The translations under genes and the position numbers were made by a program. Source: Clostridiales bacterium UBA4039 (GTDB lineage: Bacteria; Bacillota; Clostridia; Lachnospirales; Vallitaleaceae). From it: a stretch of 21,796 nt of DNA. Location: assembly GCA_002382805.1 (NCBI GenBank), contig DGAD01000046.1:1-21796 (forward strand), written 5' to 3'. The notes below the pieces were generated by a model. The model saw only the letters and a program-made list of their open reading frames with translations, did not search any database and was not told the origin of the DNA. Shown here piece by piece: positions 15,268 to 21,796 of this stretch (position 1 is the first letter of the stretch; each line of letters begins with the position of its first letter).

Positions 15268-16452
15268 CTAAAAGTAGTCAATTATTTCAACGACTTTATT
15301 CTCCTTCATATAGATTCGAGGCACTCTTTTTCCAATGGAACAAAGTACTTCATAGTTAATTGTATTCATATGTGTTGCTAATTCTTCTACATAGATATGT
15401 TGTTCGTTGGATTCTCCAATCAAAATCACTGCGTCATCTTCGGTAACGCCTTCAATATCGGTAACATCTACAAGCATCTGGTCCATACATACACGTCCGA
15501 CCACCGGTGCATATTGTCCACGAATTAAGACGCGTCCTTTGTTTGATAAAGCTCTTGAATATCCGTCGGCATAACCTATAGGTACTGTCGCTATCTTAGA
15601 GGTTCTATTTGTCTTAAAGATACCTCCATAACTTATATACTCATCTTTTTCGACCTCTTTCAAAAAAATGATTCGGCTGATAATTGAAAGCGCCGGTTCA
15701 AGTCGTATCGCATGATTTACCGTATCTGACGGATATAATCCATATAAGGCAATCCCGGTTCGGACCATATTAAACCGTGCACATTGATGATCAATCAGCC
15801 CTGCACTATTGGATGCATGAACAAGTGGGAATTCTATACCTTGGGCTTTTAATCGGTTTAGCAAGTGTTCAAACAGCTCTACTTGCATATGCGTATATGA
15901 AAAATCTACTTCGTCAGCTTTAGAAAAATGTGTAAATATTCCTTCACACCTTAGATACTCACACTTTGTCAAATCAATAATTTCTTGGACGGAAGTATCC
16001 ATACTCTTACCTAAAAGTCGAAAGCCCAACCGTCCCATACCTGTATCAACTTTGACATGTATACGCACTTTTTCTCCAATACGCTCTCCAAATCGGTTCA
16101 GTTTTTCTCCCAACTTAGCTGAATACACCGTTTGGGTCAAGTCATAGCGCACCAAATCTTCAAATGCGTCTTCATGAGTATTTCCTAGGACAAGAATAGG
16201 TACTTTAACCCCTTCTTCTCTCAGTTGAATTCCTTCTTGATAGATAGCTACTGCAATATAATCAACATTCAGTTTTTCAAGCTCACGACTGATGGGTATC
16301 GCACCATGCCCATAGGCATCCGCCTTAACAACCGCCATAATCTTTACTTTATGCTGCATTTCATGATTAACATATTCTCGAATAGATTTTAGATTCGCAT
16401 GTATCGCATCCAAATTCACCTTTGCATACACGCGATGATATATTGTCTCCAT
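15268..16452 (-). CDS. alr: Alanine racemase
   Basis: The PLP enzyme converts L-alanine to D-alanine for peptidoglycan. From the ATG at 16450-16452 the protein has 394 residues. Lys43 in VVKADAYGHG is the PLP-binding lysine at the start of the TIM barrel. The C-terminal beta domain carries the ISYGG segment with the catalytic tyrosine, TVPIGYADGYSRAL, and GRVCMDQMLVDVT. AAGGG lies seven bases before this ATG, and the upstream nnr gene stops one base before it. An ATG at 16479 would add nine residues and overlap nnr. The nnr-alr pairing is common in low-GC Gram-positives. Confidence 0.96.
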   Translation of the reverse strand: METIYHRVYAKVNLDAIHANLKSIREYVNHEMQHKVKIMAVVKADAYGHGAIPISRELEKLNVDYIAVAIYQEGIQLREEGVKVPILVLGNTHEDAFEDLVRYDLTQTVYSAKLGEKLNRFGERIGEKVRIHVKVDTGMGRLGFRLLGKSMDTSVQEIIDLTKCEYLRCEGIFTHFSKADEVDFSYTHMQVELFEHLLNRLKAQGIEFPLVHASNSAGLIDHQCARFNMVRTGIALYGLYPSDTVNHAIRLEPALSIISRIIFLKEVEKDEYISYGGIFKTNRTSKIATVPIGYADGYSRALSNKGRVLIRGQYAPVVGRVCMDQMLVDVTDIEGVTEDDAVILIGESNEQHIYVEELATHMNTINYEVLCSIGKRVPRIYMKENKVVEIIDYF

Positions 16453-16453
16453 A

Positions 16454-18010
16454 TTACAACCCTTTCCATAGGCATTCAATAAGGTCTGAAGCCATCAATG
16501 ATGACATGTTTTTTTCACTAACATAATAATCGCCCGCATATGAATGTAACAACACTCCATACTTTGCCGCATCTGATAGGCAATGGCGTTGTACTGCTAA
16601 TCCACCGATAACCCCCACAAGAACATCTCCTGAGCCGGCTGTTGACATGCCGGGGTTACCCAACGTATTAATATATACTTGATCATTATAAGGGGCTACA
16701 ACAGTTCGTGCACTCTTTAACACGGTTACAACATCATATTTTTTATACATGGCCAAAGCAAAGTGAATAGGATTTTCAAGAATACCAGATGAACAGTATC
16801 CAGTCAACCTAGACATCTCACCAATATGTGGCGTTATTATACATTCACATTTCTTTTCTTCAAGCCACTCCATATTTTTCGCAATAATATTTAGTGCATC
16901 TGCATCAAAAATTATTTTTTTATCACATTGCATGAGATAATGCACTAGATTGTGTGCATGATTGGATTGGGACAATCCTGGACCAATAGCAATAACGTCA
17001 ACTTGATTAATAAACGCATCTAACTGCTCAGACATTGCCTTTGAAGAATCCTTTTTTACAATTACACATTCAGGAACCTGAGCCAAAAGAATCTGCGCGT
17101 CGGATGTATCAACAAAAACTTTTACCAGCCCTGCGCCAACCCGATATGCCGCTTTTACTGCAAGTATTGTTGCTCCCAACATTTGGGAATCGCCAGCAAT
17201 AATTCCTAACGTACCAAACATTCCTTTGTGGCTGTTTTCCTGACGCTTAAAGGCGCCTTGCTTAACCGCTTGCTTAAGTGTGTCTTGATCTAGGATTTCT
17301 ACTTTTTGGGAGAGTACTTTCTGGGCCTCCTCAAAAATACCAATATCTTTAACAACAAGCTTTCCGCTATATTTTGTCCCCGGAAAAAGAATTGATCCTA
17401 TCTTTGGCATGGAAAAGGTATATGTAATATCGGCATCAATTGCCGCTCCCATGACCTTGCCGTTATCACTATTAATTCCCGAAGGTATGTCGACCGAAAT
17501 GATTGTCTCAGAATGTTCATTCATCAATTCAATAATTTCTTTTAAAAGTATGGATACTGTACGGTTGCATCCGGTACCTAGTAGGCTATCTAATGTCAAG
17601 ATGCTATGGCACAACACGTGTTTTATCATCGCCCGCTTCGCATCCAAGCTACCTTCATCCACCCACAGGATGGAATCCGAATCGCTCCCCTTTAATAGCG
17701 CCTTTAAAATATCCATTTGAAGCTGATGGTCCTTTGAGGTTCGCTCACGTTTTCCAACCAGGATGAACTGAACTTTGTATCCCAAGTGTATCAACCATCG
17801 CCCAATAGCAATCCCATCTCCACCATTGTTGCCTGTTCCGCACACAATTGTGATTCTTCTCTGATGATATTGACTTAGTGGATACAATTCACTCAGTTCA
17901 TCCACAATGGATTTGGCAGCATTTTCCATAAGCACTGCACTAGGAACACCTACGTTATTTATCATGTATTGATCCATTTTTTGCATTTCAAAACCTTTTA
18001 CCGCAAACAT
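16454..18010 (-). CDS. nnr: Bifunctional NAD(P)HX epimerase / ADP-dependent dehydratase
   Basis: The 518-residue fusion repairs hydrated NADH and NADPH. The N-terminal YjeF_N domain (about 1-215) is the epimerase, with CGTGNNGGDGIAIGR near residue 57 and SVDIPSGIN. The C-terminal ribokinase-like domain (about 235-518) is the ATP/ADP-dependent dehydratase. It shows GIIAGDSQMLGATILA, IGPGLSQ, DADALNI, ITPHIGEMSRLTG and the anion-hole motif AGSGDVLVGVIGG. AGGAG lies six bases before the ATG. The gene starts 14 bases after acpS stops. Lying in one series with rex, it pairs NADH sensing with NADH repair. Confidence 0.95.
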   Translation of the reverse strand: MFAVKGFEMQKMDQYMINNVGVPSAVLMENAAKSIVDELSELYPLSQYHQRRITIVCGTGNNGGDGIAIGRWLIHLGYKVQFILVGKRERTSKDHQLQMDILKALLKGSDSDSILWVDEGSLDAKRAMIKHVLCHSILTLDSLLGTGCNRTVSILLKEIIELMNEHSETIISVDIPSGINSDNGKVMGAAIDADITYTFSMPKIGSILFPGTKYSGKLVVKDIGIFEEAQKVLSQKVEILDQDTLKQAVKQGAFKRQENSHKGMFGTLGIIAGDSQMLGATILAVKAAYRVGAGLVKVFVDTSDAQILLAQVPECVIVKKDSSKAMSEQLDAFINQVDVIAIGPGLSQSNHAHNLVHYLMQCDKKIIFDADALNIIAKNMEWLEEKKCECIITPHIGEMSRLTGYCSSGILENPIHFALAMYKKYDVVTVLKSARTVVAPYNDQVYINTLGNPGMSTAGSGDVLVGVIGGLAVQRHCLSDAAKYGVLLHSYAGDYYVSEKNMSSLMASDLIECLWKGL

Positions 18011-18024
18011 GTCAAACTCCTTTT

Positions 18025-18423
18025 TTATAAAAATTCCTGTCGCAATCGTTCTCCAATCGCTACTGCTGTCACATAATCTTTTGTGTTGGAAATTGAAACA
18101 TGTATTGAATCAATTTTTAAATTTTGCTGCATTTTTAATGCACTATCGTACAAGACGACATAAGGTTTTCCCCATTCATCTCGTAGTACTTCTATATCAA
18201 TAAGATTAATGCCTTTAAATCCCGTTCCAAACATTTTGACTACAGATTCTTTCACACAAAAATTACCCGCAATTTTTTGCGGGTTCATTTGATGTCGTTC
18301 AAATAATTCTATCTCGTTATCAGAAAAATAACGATTCAAGAATCCCTCTTTTGCGCTTGCCTTTTGAATGCGTTCAACAGCAATTAAATCCGTTCCTACT
18401 CCTATGATCATATTATTTTTCAT
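18025..18423 (-). CDS. acpS: Holo-[acyl-carrier-protein] synthase
   Basis: The enzyme moves 4'-phosphopantetheine from CoA to acyl carrier protein, switching on fatty acid synthesis. The protein of 128-132 residues has the N-terminal GVGTDLIAVERI with the metal-binding Asp, FCVKESVVKMFGTG with the second metal-binding Glu, and the C-terminal HVSISNTKDYVTAVAI. Two starts are possible: ATG at 18423, very close to AAAGGAA, or ATG at 18411, which puts the Asp at position 8 as in known AcpS. It overlaps the end of the upstream coiled-coil gene by 11 bases from the first start. Confidence 0.95.
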   Translation of the reverse strand: MKNNMIIGVGTDLIAVERIQKASAKEGFLNRYFSDNEIELFERHQMNPQKIAGNFCVKESVVKMFGTGFKGINLIDIEVLRDEWGKPYVVLYDSALKMQQNLKIDSIHVSISNTKDYVTAVAIGERLRQEFL

Positions 18424-19021
18424 TTCCTTTCAAATAATACTCATCATATTGTTCAATAATATCACTACCCACTACATCATGAATAAATGAATACAAAGCA
18501 TCCGAGCGCTCTTTGGTTTCATCACGAATGATAATCTCTTCTTTGATTTCTTCACGAAGCTTTTGCACATTTTCATCATGCTTTTGGGCTTTTTTACGTA
18601 CTTCTAACATCTCTAAATAAAAAATATTCATTGTAACCGAGACCAACTCCCTATTCGTCTGATCAATTTTTATAGGTAATTGGTCTAGCCGGTTTTCATA
18701 TTGTTTTAGCTTATCATTGATTTCTTCGATGTAGCGTCGATTCTTCTCCATCTTATGATAGGCTTCTTTTTCATTATCGGAAGTCGCAAGACTCATACCA
18801 TCAACAATATCTTGCATTATCTTTTTCTTCAGATTATAGTATTCTTTAGATTCTGTTGTCAACTTTCCTTGTTCTTTAAGCAAAGAATTGAGTTTTTTTT
18901 CTAAAGCAATCACCTTGCCCGGTTTATTATCCTTGAACAGTTCATGCCATTTTTGATCCAAGACCAATAGATGGGTCTTTTTATCAATATGAATTTGCTT
19001 ATTTTTGTTAAACCAAGCCAT
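18413..19021 (-). CDS. Coiled-coil protein of unknown function
   Basis: I do not recognise this protein of 202 residues. It starts MAWFNKNKQIHIDKKTHLLVLDQKWHELF and is then almost wholly charged and helical, with long heptad-like coiled-coil stretches from about residue 38 to 180 (for example EEINDKLKQYENRLDQL). There is no signal peptide, no membrane helix and no cysteine. I start at ATG 19019-19021, six bases after AGAGG; the ATG at 19027 directly abuts that site. It lies ten bases from the rex stop and overlaps acpS, so it is surely co-transcribed with both. A structural or scaffold role is an inference from the coiled coil only. Confidence 0.85.
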   Translation of the reverse strand: MAWFNKNKQIHIDKKTHLLVLDQKWHELFKDNKPGKVIALEKKLNSLLKEQGKLTTESKEYYNLKKKIMQDIVDGMSLATSDNEKEAYHKMEKNRRYIEEINDKLKQYENRLDQLPIKIDQTNRELVSVTMNIFYLEMLEVRKKAQKHDENVQKLREEIKEEIIIRDETKERSDALYSFIHDVVGSDIIEQYDEYYLKGNEK

Positions 19022-19030
19022 AGACATCCT

Positions 19031-19684
19031 CTATTCCAACTGATCTTTTACACGATAGGATAATGTCATTAAGCTCTCTGCCAAATGAACATTTTCTACA
19101 ATGACATTCTCATTTTTTATTTTTAAATCAATGGGTGCAAAGTTCCATAGCCCTTTTATTCCCCACTCTGCCAAATCATTAGCAATCTTTGGAGCTTTTT
19201 GCTTTGGTAATGTCAAGACGGCTATATCAATATGATTATTCTTGACAAATTCTTCCATTTGGTCAATATCTTGAATCTCAATTCCTCTAACTTGTATCCC
19301 AATAAGACGTGGGTTCACATCAAAGAGCCCTTTGATGACAAATCCTCTTTTTTCAAAATCAATATAATTAGCTAATGCTTGTCCCAAGTTACCTGATCCT
19401 ACAATAATAATATTATACGTCTTTTCAAGGCCTAATATTTTACCGATTTCACTGTACAAAAATTCAACGTTATATCCATATCCTTGTTGACCAAACCCAC
19501 CAAAATTATTTAAATCTTGTCGTATTTGAGATGCGGTTACGTTCATACGTTGGCTTAACTCTTTTGATGAAATCCTTACGACATCATTTTCCAATAATTC
19601 ACCAAGATATCGATAGTATCTCGGAAGTCGTTTAATTACCGCCGTTGATATCCTTTTCATTTCTTCTTTATGATTATTTGACAT
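19031..19684 (-). CDS. rex: Redox-sensing transcriptional repressor Rex
   Basis: The 217-residue regulator senses the NADH/NAD+ ratio and represses fermentation and electron-transfer genes when NADH is low. The N-terminal winged helix (about 1-85) has the family pattern AVIKRLPRYYRYL, VRISSKELSQRMNVTASQIRQDLNNFGGFGQQGYGY. The NADH-binding Rossmann domain begins IIIVGSGNLGQALANY (GSGNLG at 96-101) and includes FDVNPRLIG and VLTLPKQKAP. AGGAGG lies seven bases before the ATG. It is the first gene of the long minus-strand series and its promoter is overlapped by a likely Rex operator. Confidence 0.97.
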   Translation of the reverse strand: MSNNHKEEMKRISTAVIKRLPRYYRYLGELLENDVVRISSKELSQRMNVTASQIRQDLNNFGGFGQQGYGYNVEFLYSEIGKILGLEKTYNIIIVGSGNLGQALANYIDFEKRGFVIKGLFDVNPRLIGIQVRGIEIQDIDQMEEFVKNNHIDIAVLTLPKQKAPKIANDLAEWGIKGLWNFAPIDLKIKNENVIVENVHLAESLMTLSYRVKDQLE

Positions 19685-19720
19685 TATAATGCCTCCTATT
19701 TCATTTTATTCATTTTTTTA

Positions 19721-19749
19721 ATTATATCCTTTTGTTAAATCACTGTCAA
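19721..19749 (-). promoter_or_regulatory. Sigma-A promoter of the rex series
   Basis: On the minus strand a perfect TTGACA (19744-19749) and a perfect TATAAT (19721-19726) are separated by exactly 17 bases, about 35 bases upstream of the rex start. This should be the main promoter for the genes from rex onward. Confidence 0.85.
19732..19749. promoter_or_regulatory. Rex-operator-like site over the rex promoter
   Basis: The plus strand reads TTGTTAA, four bases, CTGTCAA. The Rex consensus is TTGTTAANNNNTTAACAA: the left half matches at 7 of 7 and the right half at 4 of 7. The weaker half doubles as the -35 box TTGACA, which would force the mismatches. Bound Rex would block the -35 box and spacer, giving autoregulation. 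Confidence 0.5.
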
Positions 19750-19756
19750 ATATGAA

Positions 19757-19785
19757 TTGAACTTATCGCTTAACAATGCTATTAT
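19757..19785 (+). promoter_or_regulatory. Promoter of the ABC-F gene
   Basis: TTGAAC (19757-19762) and TATTAT (19780-19785) are spaced by 17 bases on the plus strand; TATAAT at 19783-19788 is an alternative -10. A TTAACAA half-site (19770-19776) resembles half a Rex site and lies in the spacer. Confidence 0.5.
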
Positions 19786-19812
19786 AATATAGAATTTAGG
19801 AGGATGAATCGT

Positions 19813-21705
19813 ATGTTATTATCATGTCAAAATATTGAATTTTCATATATCTCTGAAAAGATTCTTAAAAACGTCTCTTTTCATGTCAACGAAAATGAAC
19901 CTACCGCTATTGTCGGTGTCAATGGTGCCGGAAAAACAACACTTTTTAAGGTTTTAACTGGTGAACTGACTCCAGATGCCGGGGACATTTTTGTAAAAAA
20001 CGGTACAACTATTGGTTATCTGTCCCAAACTATAGATTATACATCTGAGAAAACCGTATATGATGAATTACACTCTGCTGACCTTGACCTACTCGCTCTT
20101 GACACTGCGATAAAAGCCTTTGAACAGCAGATGACCCTGGCTACCCCTGATCAAAAAACCCTTCACGATTATCACAAAGCTATTGAAGATTTTGAAGCGA
20201 TTGATGGGTATAGCTATGAAAGCCGAATTAAAGGCATCTTAAAGGGTCTAGGATTTTCTGAGTCTAGTTGGAATCAACAAGTATCCACCCTCTCCGGTGG
20301 ACAAAAGACGCGTCTTGCCCTTGGACGCTTGCTACTTATTCAACCCTCATTACTATTTTTGGATGAGCCGACAAACCACTTGGACTTAGAGGCTATTCGC
20401 TGGTTAGAGGGCTACCTAAACAACTATAAAGGGACGCTTCTGATTATCTCCCATGACCGGTATTTTCTCGACCGAATTGTACACAAGATTGTTGATATTG
20501 AACTGGGTAAGGCACATGTCTATCAAGGAAACTATACCGCTTATGTACAAAAAAAGGAGTTTAATCAGTATATTGCAACCAAGCACTATGAAGAGCAACA
20601 AGCCGAGATTAAGCGTCAAGAAGCTATTATAAAACAATTACGTTCCTTTAATCAAGAAAAATTCATCAAACGAGCGGCTAGCCGTGAAAAAGCACTTGAA
20701 AAGCTTGATCCACTCGAAAAACCTACAGAGCTTAAGGACAATATGCGCTTAACACTTCACCCCAAAAGAGAAAGTGGTATGGATGTCCTAAAGCTAGAAG
20801 AGCTCGCACTAGGCTATGATAACGTTCCTTTGTTTTCAGATACAAGCCTTAATATATATAAGGGCGAACGTATTGCCTTAATCGGGAAAAATGGGACCGG
20901 AAAATCAACACTTCTTAAATTATTACTAGGAGAATTAAAACCTATTAAAGGTTCTGCCCACATTGGTCATTCAGTTGAGATTGCCTATTATGACCAAGAA
21001 CATTCCACGCTTAATGAATCCTTAACTTTGGTTGAGGAAATCGCCGAAGATTTTGAGACCATGGAAATGAGTAAAATCCGTAACCTCTTAGCTGCTTTTT
21101 TATTCACGGGAGACGATGTATTTAAACAGGTCGGCACATTATCCGGCGGCGAAAAAGGTCGACTATCCTTAGCTAAATTAATGCTCGCTAAAGGTAACTT
21201 CTTGTTACTCGACGAACCGACAAACCATTTAGATATGGTCTCAAAAGAGGTTCTTGAAAAGGCATTGCGTCATTATAGCGGAACGATTTTATTCATCTCC
21301 CATGACCGATATTTTATTAATCGAGTGGCTACCAAGGTTTGGGAACTTGATCAAAAGAATATCAAAGAATATCATGGAAATTATGATTATTATATTGAAA
21401 AAAAAGAACAGCAAAATGCTGCGGACAAAGAAAACATCACCGATGTTCAAGCCAATTCTCTTAATAAGCAAAACTGGGAGCGTATGAAGCAACAGCAAAA
21501 AGAAGAACGCAAACTTCAAAATCAAATCGAACAGCTCGAACAAGATATCTCAGATATCGAAGAACGTATGCAAGCCATTGATGAAGAATTGACTCAAGAG
21601 GATGTTTTTTCAAATTACGAGTTATCCCATTCTCTAATAAAAGAAAAAAACACACTCGAAGTCGAACTTGAAGATAAACTTAATACATGGGAATCCTTAC
21701 AATAA
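19813..21705 (+). CDS. ABC-F family ATPase (Uup/YdiF-like ribosome-associated type)
   Basis: The protein of 630 residues has two ABC ATPase domains and no membrane segment, as in ABC-F proteins, which act on ribosomes. Numbering from the ATG at 19804, domain 1 has Walker A GVNGAGKTT (38-46), signature LSGGQ (163-167) and Walker B LLFLDEPTNHLD (183-194). A charged linker of about 245-315 is the P-site tRNA interaction motif region. Domain 2 has GKNGTGKST (361-369), LSGGE (446-450) and LLLDEPTNHLD (467-477). A C-terminal coiled coil (about 555-633) resembles Uup and YdiF. Its exact role, ribosome rescue or antibiotic protection, is not clear, but the short linker and long tail favour the housekeeping type. 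I prefer the ATG at 19813, nine bases after AGGAGG, because the ATG at 19804 directly abuts that site. Confidence 0.93.
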   Translation: MLLSCQNIEFSYISEKILKNVSFHVNENEPTAIVGVNGAGKTTLFKVLTGELTPDAGDIFVKNGTTIGYLSQTIDYTSEKTVYDELHSADLDLLALDTAIKAFEQQMTLATPDQKTLHDYHKAIEDFEAIDGYSYESRIKGILKGLGFSESSWNQQVSTLSGGQKTRLALGRLLLIQPSLLFLDEPTNHLDLEAIRWLEGYLNNYKGTLLIISHDRYFLDRIVHKIVDIELGKAHVYQGNYTAYVQKKEFNQYIATKHYEEQQAEIKRQEAIIKQLRSFNQEKFIKRAASREKALEKLDPLEKPTELKDNMRLTLHPKRESGMDVLKLEELALGYDNVPLFSDTSLNIYKGERIALIGKNGTGKSTLLKLLLGELKPIKGSAHIGHSVEIAYYDQEHSTLNESLTLVEEIAEDFETMEMSKIRNLLAAFLFTGDDVFKQVGTLSGGEKGRLSLAKLMLAKGNFLLLDEPTNHLDMVSKEVLEKALRHYSGTILFISHDRYFINRVATKVWELDQKNIKEYHGNYDYYIEKKEQQNAADKENITDVQANSLNKQNWERMKQQQKEERKLQNQIEQLEQDISDIEERMQAIDEELTQEDVFSNYELSHSLIKEKNTLEVELEDKLNTWESLQ

Positions 21706-21745
21706 TAGATACACTTTATATGTAGAACTTTCCAAAAGATGAACA

Positions 21746-21780
21746 AAAAGAGATGCAGCCCATAGACTACATCTCTTTTA
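21746..21780 (+). terminator. Intrinsic terminator after the ABC-F gene
   Basis: A perfect 10-bp stem, AAAAGAGATG (21746-21755) with CATCTCTTTT (21770-21779), closes a 14-base loop some 40 bases after the stop. A-rich and T-rich ends on both sides suggest it can work in both directions. Confidence 0.75.
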
Positions 21781-21796
21781 ATTATGGTTCTATAAT

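Noticed and set aside
21289..21655. Minus-strand frames inside the ABC-F gene
   Set aside because: The plus strand encodes Walker B, signature and coiled-coil parts of ABC-F; the minus frames are low-complexity shadows.

Overview
The window looks like a chromosome segment of a low-GC Gram-positive anaerobe, most likely a member of the Clostridia close to the Lachnospiraceae. The reasons are a Rex redox regulator, a T-box riboswitch, the GatCAB amidotransferase, a clostridial-type short LigA, consensus sigma-A promoters, strong AGGAGG-type ribosome binding sites and AT-rich DNA. I cannot name the genus or species. Nearly all genes lie on the minus strand; one ABC-F gene at the right end diverges.

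Region 1 (about 1-2750) is accessory DNA. It holds the 3' end of an unrecognised plus-strand ORF (to 149), an attC-like hairpin (171-241), a minus-strand DUF3800 gene (272-1312), and a second, larger and apparently decayed attC-like hairpin (1386-1504). The two hairpins share the box and spacer CTAACGTYCCGT, and the 19-bp arms of an inverted repeat (237-255 and 1372-1390) bracket the DUF3800 gene exactly at the attC-like core boxes. I read this as the distal tail of a small chromosomal integron-like cassette array whose integrase would lie left of the window. A histidine phosphatase (1676-2203) and a gene-poor stretch with a tandem repeat of GCGACAATA-type motifs follow.

Region 2 (2711-5739) is an amino-acid biosynthesis unit on the minus strand: a sigma-A promoter, a T-box leader with a probable valine specifier (GUA), ilvB (acetolactate synthase large subunit), then metAA (homoserine O-acetyltransferase, Glu111 type), closed by a bidirectional terminator. 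No ilvN is present in the window.

Region 3 (5748-19749) is a long, tightly packed minus-strand series: rex, a coiled-coil protein of unknown function, acpS, nnr (NAD(P)HX repair), alr (alanine racemase), a MATE transporter, yebC, ligA, gatC, gatA, gatB and a TPR-GAF-GGDEF diguanylate cyclase. Gaps are mostly under 70 bp and several are under 15 bp. A textbook promoter (TTGACA, 17 bp, TATAAT) starts the series at rex and is overlapped by a Rex-operator-like palindrome, suggesting autoregulation by the NADH/NAD+ ratio. Weaker internal promoters may lie before yebC and before gatC. The series combines redox sensing and repair, lipid and cell-wall precursor enzymes, and translation and DNA ligation functions.

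Region 4 (19757-21779) is a divergent ABC-F ATPase with its own promoter and a hairpin terminator.
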